Part shown: in pieces, positions 7,876 to 15,500 of the stretch
How positions within the stretch are numbered: position 1 is the stretch's first letter
Layout of the letters: each line of letters begins with the position of its first letter
Source of the DNA: Kordia sp965224175
GTDB taxonomy: Bacteria; Bacteroidota; Bacteroidia; Flavobacteriales; Flavobacteriaceae
Direction: 5' to 3'
DNA length: 64,000 bases
Assembly: GCF_965224175.1 (NCBI RefSeq)
Contig: NZ_OZ245041.1
Location: 1,364,001-1,428,000 of the forward strand
The notes under the pieces: generated by a model
Seen by the model: the letters and a program-made list of their open reading frames with translations, nothing else
The model's database searches: none
Told to the model about the DNA's origin: nothing
Translations under genes and position numbers: made by a program

Positions 7876-8619
7876 TTAAATAGCGTGTCCAACTGTATGT
7901 CCACCAGCTACATTTATGGTTTCTCCGGTAATAAAGTTTGAAGTAGCTAAATAATAAGCTGCTTCTGCAATTTCATTTGCTTCACCGATTCTATTTAGTA
8001 AATGTAATCCTGCTAAACTATCAGCATCTTCTACTCCAATTTTACTTTGCAACGGACTTCTTATGATTCCTGGCGCTATGGTATTTACTTTGATATTGTT
8101 TTTACCAAATTCTGCTGCCAACTGTCTCGTTAAGGAATGAATAGCACCTTTGCTGGTTAGTGGAGCTGTCGCAGGAAATCCATCAATGGCATGTTCTACC
8201 AAAACAGTCCCAATATTAATGATAGCACCATTTTCTTGTTGAATCATGTGTGGAATTACTGCTTGTGACATAAAATAGGTTCCTTTTAGGTTTACTTTCC
8301 AAAAACGATCTAATTCTTGCTCATTCACTTCCAAAAAAGGTTTCGGCGAAAATATTCCTGCATTGTTGATCAATACATCTATACTACCAAATGTATCTAA
8401 AGCCAATTGTACAAGTTTCTGACTTGTTTCTTGCTTACCGATGTCTCCAACTAAATATGTTGCGTTTTTAGGTCCGCCAAGTTCGTTATAAGCTTTTTCT
8501 AAATTTTCTCTGTTGGAAGAATTCATCACAACATTGCTTCCATGTTTAAGGAAATGGTTTGTTATTTCTTTTCCAATTCCTGTGGATGCTCCTGTGATAA
8601 TTACTGTTTTACTGTTCAT
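7876..8619 (-). CDS. SDR family protein lacking the catalytic tyrosine
   Basis: 247 residues with a clear SDR Rossmann fold: TGASTGIG at 9-16, NNAG at 85-88, and GGHTVG near the C-terminus. The active-site YxxxK is altered. Lys157 is present in TSKGAIHSL, but the position four before it is Pro153, and the usual Ser region reads NIGTVL. It may therefore not catalyse classic SDR redox chemistry, or may use other residues. The start codon overlaps the tautomerase gene by 11 nt, so translation is probably coupled. Other residues follow the family closely, arguing against a decayed gene. Confidence 0.88.
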   Translation of the reverse strand: MNSKTVIITGASTGIGKEITNHFLKHGSNVVMNSSNRENLEKAYNELGGPKNATYLVGDIGKQETSQKLVQLALDTFGSIDVLINNAGIFSPKPFLEVNEQELDRFWKVNLKGTYFMSQAVIPHMIQQENGAIINIGTVLVEHAIDGFPATAPLTSKGAIHSLTRQLAAEFGKNNIKVNTIAPGIIRSPLQSKIGVEDADSLAGLHLLNRIGEANEIAEAAYYLATSNFITGETINVAGGHTVGHAI

Positions 8620-8818
8620 TTTTTGATTTTTTAGTTCCTAAATATTGTTTTCCATCGTGACCCCAATTTCCCATTGGAATTTCCTCTATGACAACATGTG
8701 TTGTATAGGGATCTTTGTTTAGAATGTCTACCATAAGTTGTGTTGCACCTTCTATTAATAGACGTTTTTCCTCTTTTGTTACGTTTTCGTCTGTAACTTT
8801 AATATTAATGTATGGCAT
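8609..8818 (-). CDS. 4-oxalocrotonate tautomerase family protein
   Basis: 69 residues. Pro2 follows the initiator Met (MPYINIKVTD) and would be the N-terminal catalytic base after Met removal. TKEEKRLLIEGATQLMVDIL and VVIEEIPMGNWGHDGK match the tautomerase beta-alpha-beta unit. Family members tautomerise enol-keto acids or isomerise related compounds. It is the first gene of the tautomerase-SDR-NTF2 operon. A promoter-like CACCTTTG (8853-8846, minus) and a CRP-like palindrome lie upstream. Confidence 0.88.
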   Translation of the reverse strand: MPYINIKVTDENVTKEEKRLLIEGATQLMVDILNKDPYTTHVVIEEIPMGNWGHDGKQYLGTKKSKNEQ

Positions 8819-8885
8819 AATTTTTTTGTTTAATTAATTGCCTTACAAAGGTGCGATTTGGAAGAAATGTTAGGAAGGAGGTTTG

Positions 8886-8913
8886 TCACTTCTTTAAAGT
8901 GATATAGATCACA
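8886..8913. promoter_or_regulatory. CRP/FNR-like operator upstream of the tautomerase operon
   Basis: AGTGATATAGATCACA (8898-8913) matches the classic TGTGA-N6-TCACA pattern at 9 of 10 fixed positions. It overlaps a second inverted pair, TCACTT...AAGTGA (8886-8902). The site lies between the Crp-family gene and the operon start at 8818, about 45 nt above the putative -7 box. Confidence 0.55.
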
Positions 8914-8939
8914 TTAAGAACTAAAAAAGAATTGAAAAG

Positions 8940-9503
8940 TTAAGAATCTAACCTACTAAGCGTTTCTCTTGAAACACCTAAGTATGCTGCGATCATTTTT
9001 TTAGGAACGCGTTGAAAAAGCTTTGGATATTGTTTTAGTAGTAATTCGTATCGTTCTTTGGAAGAATTTTGTAATAAGGATAGAATTCTGTTTTGAAGTG
9101 CAATTCGACCAAATTTACTTTTTTTTGCCCAAAAACGTTCCATTTTGTGCATTGCTACTGTCAATTTCTCTCTATTTTCATATGTTATATACAACAACTC
9201 ACTATCTTCAATACAATCAATAGATGTTTTGGATTCAATTTGTTTTACAAACGATTCATAATCGGTAATCCACCAATTTTCCATTCCAAATTGAAGAATA
9301 TGTTCTTTTCCGTTTAAATCGATGAAATAACTTTTCAAACATCCTTTTACAATCCAAAATTCTTTGTTTACAATTTCACCTTCTTGAACTATATATTGAT
9401 GTTTTCTTTTTTTGACTGCGGTAAAGTGACTCAATACAAAATCAAATTCTTCATCTGTTAAGCTAATTATTTCTTCAATATGTTGTCTAAGTGGATGCGA
9501 CAT
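8940..9503 (-). CDS. Crp/Fnr family transcriptional regulator
   Basis: 187 residues, the short form common in Bacteroidota. The N-terminal cyclic-nucleotide-binding-type beta barrel spans ~25-115 (HQYIVQEGEIVNKEFWIVKGCLKSYF). The C-terminal HTH ends PKKMIAAYLGVSRETLSRLDS. The effector is unknown; the cAMP phosphate-binding signature is not clearly conserved. A CRP-like palindrome directly downstream, in the promoter of the tautomerase operon, makes that operon the likely target. Confidence 0.88.
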   Translation of the reverse strand: MSHPLRQHIEEIISLTDEEFDFVLSHFTAVKKRKHQYIVQEGEIVNKEFWIVKGCLKSYFIDLNGKEHILQFGMENWWITDYESFVKQIESKTSIDCIEDSELLYITYENREKLTVAMHKMERFWAKKSKFGRIALQNRILSLLQNSSKERYELLLKQYPKLFQRVPKKMIAAYLGVSRETLSRLDS

Positions 9504-10078
9504 TTAAATAGAATTAATATGAAAAATAAACAATCATTTTGGTTGCATACTAAGATATGTATTTACCTGTATTTTTTCTAATAAATAATGTTTTTCCTGT
9601 TTAGATAAAGATGTATTTATTTAGTATTTAAAATCGTTTTAAAACTTAAAACTTTGTATTCCAGATCGTTTTTTAATGATGTAAGTATCTTAAAAAACCT
9701 CAAACTGAACTTTGAAAGCATTATATTTCAAAATTAAGCAACTTAAGCATGATAAAACTCTCATATATAAGAAAAGGCCTAGTAAACTAATTACCAGACC
9801 TTTTCTCCCTAAAAAACCTAAAATAACCTAATCTTTATTTCGTTTTGAAAGCAAAGATTTGCTTTTATAATTGTCACAAACTCTATGCCATTCTATATAT
9901 TTTTTATGAATTTTTTAACAGAAAAAGAAAAACCTAATAAGTATGAATTTTACTAGGTTTTTCATAAACAACTAAACAACCAACCTTTCGTTTATTCTAT
10001 ATTAAAAGTACGTTCATAATTTAGATTCTGAAACCTATTTTGAGTAAACACTTCATATTGATGAGTGAAATGTCTTAA
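9504..10078. other. 575-nt intergenic region with hairpins and leader-like motifs
   Basis: No gene was seen. A 16-bp stem with two mismatches pairs 9770-9785 (AGAAAAGGCCTAGTAA) with 9791-9806. CCTAAAAAACCTAAAATAAC follows at 9808-9827 and recurs at 36333. A short hairpin AAAGCAA/TTGCTTT lies at 9848-9865. AAACAACCAACC at 9974-9985 resembles leaders found before start codons elsewhere in the window, but no ATG follows. A small RNA is possible but unproven. Confidence 0.4.
9928..9962 (-). terminator. Terminator downstream of the von Willebrand A gene
   Basis: AAAAACCTA (9928-9936) pairs perfectly with TAGGTTTTT (9954-9962). On the minus strand the stem is followed by a T-rich run, placing it about 115 nt after the von Willebrand gene stop. 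It could also act on the plus strand. Confidence 0.6.
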
Positions 10079-11860
10079 TTACTTAGTAGCGGTAGCTTGT
10101 ACCAGTCTGATAAATTCGGCTCTATAACCACTTTTATCTTCTCCTCTACCAGATTCTGCTAAGGCAATTATATCATTCAATCCTGCATTGTTTGCGAACT
10201 CTGAATCTCTTAATTCCATTCCAAATAATGCAACTGCTGCCGTAAAATTGAAATCGTTAGAAACATTTGCTACTACCTCATCTTTTACAACTGTTTTTAA
10301 CTGAATACTTCTGCTTCTGTTAGGCTTCTTGTAACGTAATTTTACCGTAAGCAAGTCATCTGAACATGATTGTCTACTTACATTTAATGTGGTATACTTT
10401 AAATTATCAACGTCTTTTAAATATTTTGTATCTACTCCAACAGGAATGATTTCATATAAAGCAGTCACGGTATGTCCTGCACCTAATTCTCCAGCATCTT
10501 TTAAATCATCTTTGAAATCTTCATCATTTAACAATCTATTTTCATACCCAATTAAGCGATATCCTTTTACCGTATGCGGATTAAATTCTAATTGAAATTT
10601 TACATCTTTAGCAATTGTATATAAAGTTCCGCCAAATTCTTTTCCGAAAATCTTGTGTGCTTCTTGCATGGTATCAACGTATGCATGATTTCCATTTCCT
10701 TTATCAGCCAATAATTCTAAACGATCGTCCTGATAATTCCCCATTCCAAAACCTAATACAGATAAGTATACACCTGTTTCACGTTTTTGCTCAATAAGTG
10801 TTTCTATCGCAACTTCACTGGTAGCGCCTACATTAAAATCGCCATCTGTCGCCATAATTACACGATTGTTTCCGTTTTTGATAAAGTTTTCTGTAGCAAT
10901 TTTATATGCCAACTCAATTCCTGCACCACCAGCCGTTGATCCACCAGCTTGTAAATTGTTTAAAGCATCTAATATTTTTTGCTTGCTATTTCCCGAAGTT
11001 GGTTCTAACACCATTCCTGCAGCTCCAGCGTATACTACAATAGCTACTTTATCTTCTGGACGCATTCTATTGACCATTAAAGTAAAAGCCGATTTTAATA
11101 GTGGTAATTTATTTTGAGCAAACATCGAACCTGAAACATCAATCAAAAAAGTGAAGTTCGATGGCGGAATTTCTTCTAGTGGAATTTCTTTCCCTTTCAA
11201 AGCAATTTTTAGCAATTTTGTATCTTCATTCCATGGTGTCACGCCTAATTCTGTATGAATTACCATAGGATGCTTGTCTTTTGGCTGTGCATAATCATAT
11301 TCAAAATAATTGATCATTTCTTCAATTTTCACAGCATCTTCTGGAACTTCTTGTCCGTTGTTAATCATTCTACGAATGTTACTATACGCAGCTCTGTCTA
11401 CATCAATTGAAAAAGTAGACAATGGTGCTAATGCAGTTCTTTTGAAACTATTTTCATTAATTCGTTTATAAGATTCACGATTCTCAACATGTGAACTATG
11501 TACAGTGCTTATAGCACAACTCATTTTAGAAGAATTTACGGTGCCTCCATAAGCAACAACTGTTACCGCTTCTAAAGCCTCTCCTACTTTCAGCTGAACA
11601 TTGATGATTGATTTTGTGATTTTTACTTCTTCGGTTTTGCAACCTACATAAGAAACAACTAATACTTTTCCTTTCTCTGCTGAAATTTTATAGTTTCCAT
11701 CAAAATCTGTCGTTGTTCCAATTGTAGTACCTTTTACCAATACACTTGCGCCTGGCAATGGCATTCCTGTTTCGTCAGTAATTGTTCCTGAAACTTCAAT
11801 TTGCTTTGTCCATGCTTGGCTGCTTACCATAAGCATCAATAGTATGAGTAGTTTTTTCAT
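10079..11860 (-). CDS. von Willebrand factor A protein, YfbK type, with carboxypeptidase-regulatory-like N-domain
   Basis: 593 residues. A signal peptide (MKKLLILLMLMVSSQAW) is followed by a CarboxypepD_reg-like beta domain (~20-90). The stretch EAVTVVAYGG...AISTV (~97-120) resembles the start of a SusC/TonB plug. The YfbK-type N-terminal VWA region is ~140-230. The VWA domain carries an intact MIDAS motif DVSGS at 241-245, and a DUF3520-like C-terminal region follows. It is probably periplasmic or surface-exposed and binds divalent metal and a protein partner. Function of YfbK proteins is not established. Monocistronic, with its own terminator. Confidence 0.9.
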   Translation of the reverse strand: MKKLLILLMLMVSSQAWTKQIEVSGTITDETGMPLPGASVLVKGTTIGTTTDFDGNYKISAEKGKVLVVSYVGCKTEEVKITKSIINVQLKVGEALEAVTVVAYGGTVNSSKMSCAISTVHSSHVENRESYKRINENSFKRTALAPLSTFSIDVDRAAYSNIRRMINNGQEVPEDAVKIEEMINYFEYDYAQPKDKHPMVIHTELGVTPWNEDTKLLKIALKGKEIPLEEIPPSNFTFLIDVSGSMFAQNKLPLLKSAFTLMVNRMRPEDKVAIVVYAGAAGMVLEPTSGNSKQKILDALNNLQAGGSTAGGAGIELAYKIATENFIKNGNNRVIMATDGDFNVGATSEVAIETLIEQKRETGVYLSVLGFGMGNYQDDRLELLADKGNGNHAYVDTMQEAHKIFGKEFGGTLYTIAKDVKFQLEFNPHTVKGYRLIGYENRLLNDEDFKDDLKDAGELGAGHTVTALYEIIPVGVDTKYLKDVDNLKYTTLNVSRQSCSDDLLTVKLRYKKPNRSRSIQLKTVVKDEVVANVSNDFNFTAAVALFGMELRDSEFANNAGLNDIIALAESGRGEDKSGYRAEFIRLVQATATK

Positions 11861-12333
11861 CGTATTCTTTTTTAAAGTTCTTAACGAAACTACTACGGAT
11901 TCTGTTGCTAAAAAATGAACATTGAGTAAAGTGATGTTTTGAATGAGGGAATGAAATTTTAAATGTAAAATGCTAAATTTTAAATTATAAAGGTACCAAT
12001 GTTGAAAGTTAGTATCGAAATTGATACGCTAATATCTGATCGAGTGAATTTGTGAAACAAATTTGTATTTAGACTTACTGTAAGTTTCCCAGCCGTTCTC
12101 GATACAACAAATCATAGATTTGTCACTCGAACTGACGGCTTGGGCAACTTTAAAATATAAATATTTAATTATCAAACTCTTAGAAACTAAAAAACTCCAA
12201 ATCAAAAACCGTCTCTTCGAGTGATTTTATGGAATAAAATGAGGAAAGAATATATTTCGACTGCGCTCAATAAAGCTATCGAGTGCTGTGCAACTCAAAA
12301 TAGTAAATAAAAACATTCTAAACTTAGAAACTT
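11861..12333. repeat. 473-nt intergenic region with dispersed repeat debris
   Basis: No gene was seen. TCTCGATAC...TCACTCGAACTGACG at about 12097-12137 has the same layout and spacing as TCTCGATAC...TCACTCGATCTGACG at 22667-22707. TTCGACTGCGCTCA lies at 12256-12269. These look like members of short dispersed repeat families rather than regulatory sites of the flanking genes. Confidence 0.5.
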
Positions 12334-13422
12334 TCAAACACCAAGCGAAACCAACGTCTGCAAACGTTGTACTTTTCCGGTATTGGTTTCTGTAAAATTC
12401 TTTACTGTGTAGATGGTTTTGGGGATTTCGAATTTGGTGAATTTTTCAGATTTTTTAATGGTTTCCATCATTTGAGAAACATCAATAGTTTCTTCGATGT
12501 CTTCAATGAGTAATACTAACTTTTTTCCTAATTGTTCGTCGTCTGTTGCAGCAATAAAATATCTTGAATTGATCAATGAACTCAACTTCTCCTCTATTTG
12601 TTCTGGATGAAGTTTGATACCACCACTATTAATTACATTGTCAAACCTTCCTAACCAATTGAACTCCGTTTTAGAAATCATTTCTACCACATCATTGGTG
12701 ATAATTTTTTCATCAGTAATTCTTGGCGCATGAATCACTAAACAATTTCGACTGTCAGTATCAATTTGAATATTTGGTAAGGTCTGATAATAGGCTATTT
12801 TTTCTTTTGGCAAATGATTTAATGGTTTCGCAGCAATATGCGTGATGGTTTCCGTCATTCCATAGGTCGCAAATATCTTAGTTGAAATTGATTGTAAACT
12901 CGCTATTAGAGCTGAAGAAGCTGGTGCGCCGCCAACAATCAATGTTTTAATTTGAGATAATTGTTCAAGTGAATTTTCTACTTGCAAAGGTACCATCGCA
13001 CAAAAATCATAGTGTTTATAGTGATTTTTCAAAGGATTTGAAGTTGGTGCTATCAAATCAAGTGATAAACCTAAAACCATAGCTCGTACTAACATCATTT
13101 TTCCTGCAATAAAATTTGAAGGCAAACATTGCAAAGCAGTATTCCCTGGTTCGATTCCGAAAAAATCACCTGTCGCTAATGCGGAATGTATCATGGCTTG
13201 TTTATCTAAACGAATTGACTTTGGTTTCCCCGTAGAACCTGAAGTATACACAATTACATAGGTTTTATCATCCAACCAATCCATCAGGAAATTTCCCAAC
13301 GTTTGTTCATATGGTTTTCCTTCTTTCACAAAGCTGTAGGCAACTTCTTTTAGTGCTTCTCTATCAAAGTAAGTACCATTTAATTTGAACTTTGTATGTA
13401 TATTTTTAAAAGTTGGAATCAT
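12334..13422 (-). CDS. menE: o-Succinylbenzoate-CoA ligase
   Basis: 362 residues, short for an acyl-CoA synthetase but normal for Bacteroidota MenE. The adenylate-forming motif TSGSTGKPKSI is near residues 60-70. ATYGMTETITHIA is motif A5, GRFDNVINSGGIKLHPEQIE is the hinge region, and TNTGKVQRL carries the C-terminal lysine. It activates o-succinylbenzoate with ATP and CoA in menaquinone synthesis. It is the most distal men gene on this strand; menC, menA, menB, menD and menF lie upstream between 21.5 and 35 kb. Other acyl substrates cannot be excluded, but the context is strong. Confidence 0.9.
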   Translation of the reverse strand: MIPTFKNIHTKFKLNGTYFDREALKEVAYSFVKEGKPYEQTLGNFLMDWLDDKTYVIVYTSGSTGKPKSIRLDKQAMIHSALATGDFFGIEPGNTALQCLPSNFIAGKMMLVRAMVLGLSLDLIAPTSNPLKNHYKHYDFCAMVPLQVENSLEQLSQIKTLIVGGAPASSALIASLQSISTKIFATYGMTETITHIAAKPLNHLPKEKIAYYQTLPNIQIDTDSRNCLVIHAPRITDEKIITNDVVEMISKTEFNWLGRFDNVINSGGIKLHPEQIEEKLSSLINSRYFIAATDDEQLGKKLVLLIEDIEETIDVSQMMETIKKSEKFTKFEIPKTIYTVKNFTETNTGKVQRLQTLVSLGV

Positions 13423-13594
13423 TTTTGTAAATGTTGTTGTGTAAATTTAAAAATAAGCTTGGAAAAATCGCTGATTTCTTCCGTTGTTTTTAGTATTTTA
13501 GTGGTTCGTTCTTACATTTTCCACACAATATTTTTTGAGAAGTATTGTTTGTGTTTTTAGTAAGTTTCTCCACATTGATTTTAAATTGTAATTT

Positions 13595-15490
13595 ATGACA
13601 ACATCATATCTGAAATTCCCTGTATTGTTTCTCTTTTTTATGACTTCTATTTGCTTAGCGCAGAATGGTTCAAAAGAAGATTTCCATTTTTTAGAACGTA
13701 CTGAAGATATTAAGATCAATCTAAAAAAAGGAGCTTTTAATATCGTAAAAAGCATTCACGAAAAAGCAGAATATTTGACTGCAAATAAATTGTATTTCGC
13801 AAATGAAACATTACGTTTTGATAGTTTTACACAACTTAAAGATATTGAAGCGACCACATATTTACCTGCTACAGGAAAAACATTGGAAGTTGATTATATA
13901 GAAACCAAACATGAATTTGATGATGGAATTTTTTATAGCGACCAACAAACAAAAAACTTTACGTTTCCAGCTGTAACAAAAGGTGCGATTACAGATTTGA
14001 AATATAAAGAAGTAATTTCTGAACCTCATTTTTTAGGATTATTCCGATTTGGAACATACGCACCAACTAAAAAAGCCGTGTTACGCATTGAGTTTCCAAA
14101 GAATGTAGAAATTGGATATAGAGAGTTTCACACTGAAAATATCACTGTAAACTTCAACAAAGAAGAAACAAAGAATAGTACTATTTACACATGGACTACA
14201 GAGAATGTTGCTAAATTTTCTGGTGAAGAAAATTCTGAAGCAGCATTGTACCATTTGCCACATATTATTTTACATATTAAAAATTATACAGAACGAGGAA
14301 AAACAATTCCTATATTAAATAATGTAGATGATTTGTATAGTTGGTATGCTTCTCTTGCTAAACAAGTAGATGAAAAAGATTTACAGAAAGTCTATAAAAT
14401 TGCTGAAGATATTGCTAAAAAATATACCACAGATCGTGAAAAAGCTGAAGCAATCTACAATTGGGTTCAGGAGAATATTACCTATGTCGCATTTGAAGAT
14501 GGTTTAGGTGGATTTATTCCTCGTGGCGCAGCAAGTGTTTGCAATAACCGCTATGGCGATTGTAAAGACATGGCAAATTTACTGTATGTCATGTTGAATC
14601 ATGTGGGAATTCCTTCGTATAGAACTTGGATTGGAACGCGCGATCGTCCATATTTGTATGATGAAGTGCCAACTCCTATGGTTGACAATCATATGATTAC
14701 TGCTACTGTAATTGATAAAGACACTATTTTTATTGATGGAACCGATAGCTATGTGAATTTTGGAATGCCAAGTTCATTTACACAAACGAAAGAAGCTTTG
14801 ATTGGAATTTCTCCTGAAAAATTCATTTTAAAGAAAGTTCCTGAGCAAGCTTCAAATAAAAGTAAAGCTATAGTCAATACAAAAATTACATTTAATGACG
14901 GAAACATTAACGCTTCAGAAGAACGTGTATTAACAGGTTATGAAAAAGTAGATTTTGTCACAGACTATTTGTACAAGAAAAAAGACAACACAGAAGAAGA
15001 GTTTTTAAATACAACCTTAGCTTTAGGAAATAACAAATCGAAGTATCAAAATATTAAGGTTTCTCCATTAGAATCAAAATATAAAACATTGACACTTTCT
15101 TTCGATTTGTTGATTGAAAGCTACGCAAAAACCATTGGTTCAAAGACTATTTTAAACCTCAACATCGACCGTGCATTATCAAAGCAAAAGATAGATATTG
15201 TAAAGCGTAAATATGCTAAAAAAATCGATCATAAGTTTCAAAAAGAATATACTACTACGTTTGTCATTCCAGAAGGTTACAAAGTAACTTCGATTCCGAA
15301 ACCGATCAAATATGACGGAAAAGCCTACGGTTTCAGTATTTCTTACGAAGAAAAAGAAGGTGAAATTATTCAGCATAAAACCATTTACATAAACACGCTT
15401 CGCATTGAAAAAGAAGATTTTGAAGCTTGGAATAGTTTTGTGAAAAAATTAATAAAAGCCTACAAAAAAAGTATTATCATTGAAAAGTAA
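13595..15490 (+). CDS. DUF3857 / transglutaminase-core secreted protein
   Basis: 631 residues with a signal peptide (to about CLAQ, residue 23). The N-terminal DUF3857 beta domain is at ~40-230. The transglutaminase-like core shows the Cys in YGDCKDMANLL (Cys323), His in VDNHMITATV and Asp in FIDGTDSY, an apparently complete Cys-His-Asp triad. A C-terminal beta region (DUF2569/3858-type) follows. Such proteins are common in Bacteroidota envelopes; substrates are unknown. The next gene is a paralogue starting 10 nt downstream, so they are probably cotranscribed. Confidence 0.88.
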   Translation: MTTSYLKFPVLFLFFMTSICLAQNGSKEDFHFLERTEDIKINLKKGAFNIVKSIHEKAEYLTANKLYFANETLRFDSFTQLKDIEATTYLPATGKTLEVDYIETKHEFDDGIFYSDQQTKNFTFPAVTKGAITDLKYKEVISEPHFLGLFRFGTYAPTKKAVLRIEFPKNVEIGYREFHTENITVNFNKEETKNSTIYTWTTENVAKFSGEENSEAALYHLPHIILHIKNYTERGKTIPILNNVDDLYSWYASLAKQVDEKDLQKVYKIAEDIAKKYTTDREKAEAIYNWVQENITYVAFEDGLGGFIPRGAASVCNNRYGDCKDMANLLYVMLNHVGIPSYRTWIGTRDRPYLYDEVPTPMVDNHMITATVIDKDTIFIDGTDSYVNFGMPSSFTQTKEALIGISPEKFILKKVPEQASNKSKAIVNTKITFNDGNINASEERVLTGYEKVDFVTDYLYKKKDNTEEEFLNTTLALGNNKSKYQNIKVSPLESKYKTLTLSFDLLIESYAKTIGSKTILNLNIDRALSKQKIDIVKRKYAKKIDHKFQKEYTTTFVIPEGYKVTSIPKPIKYDGKAYGFSISYEEKEGEIIQHKTIYINTLRIEKEDFEAWNSFVKKLIKAYKKSIIIEK

Positions 15491-15500
15491 ACTAAATTAT

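Noticed and set aside
13498..13755. Minus-strand ORF overlapping the DUF3857 gene start
   Set aside because: It overlaps the signal peptide region of a well-supported gene, has no family resemblance and is a frame shadow.
15480..15500. TTG start for the second DUF3857 protein
   Set aside because: An ATG at 15501 opens a clean signal peptide; the TTG would add charged residues before it.
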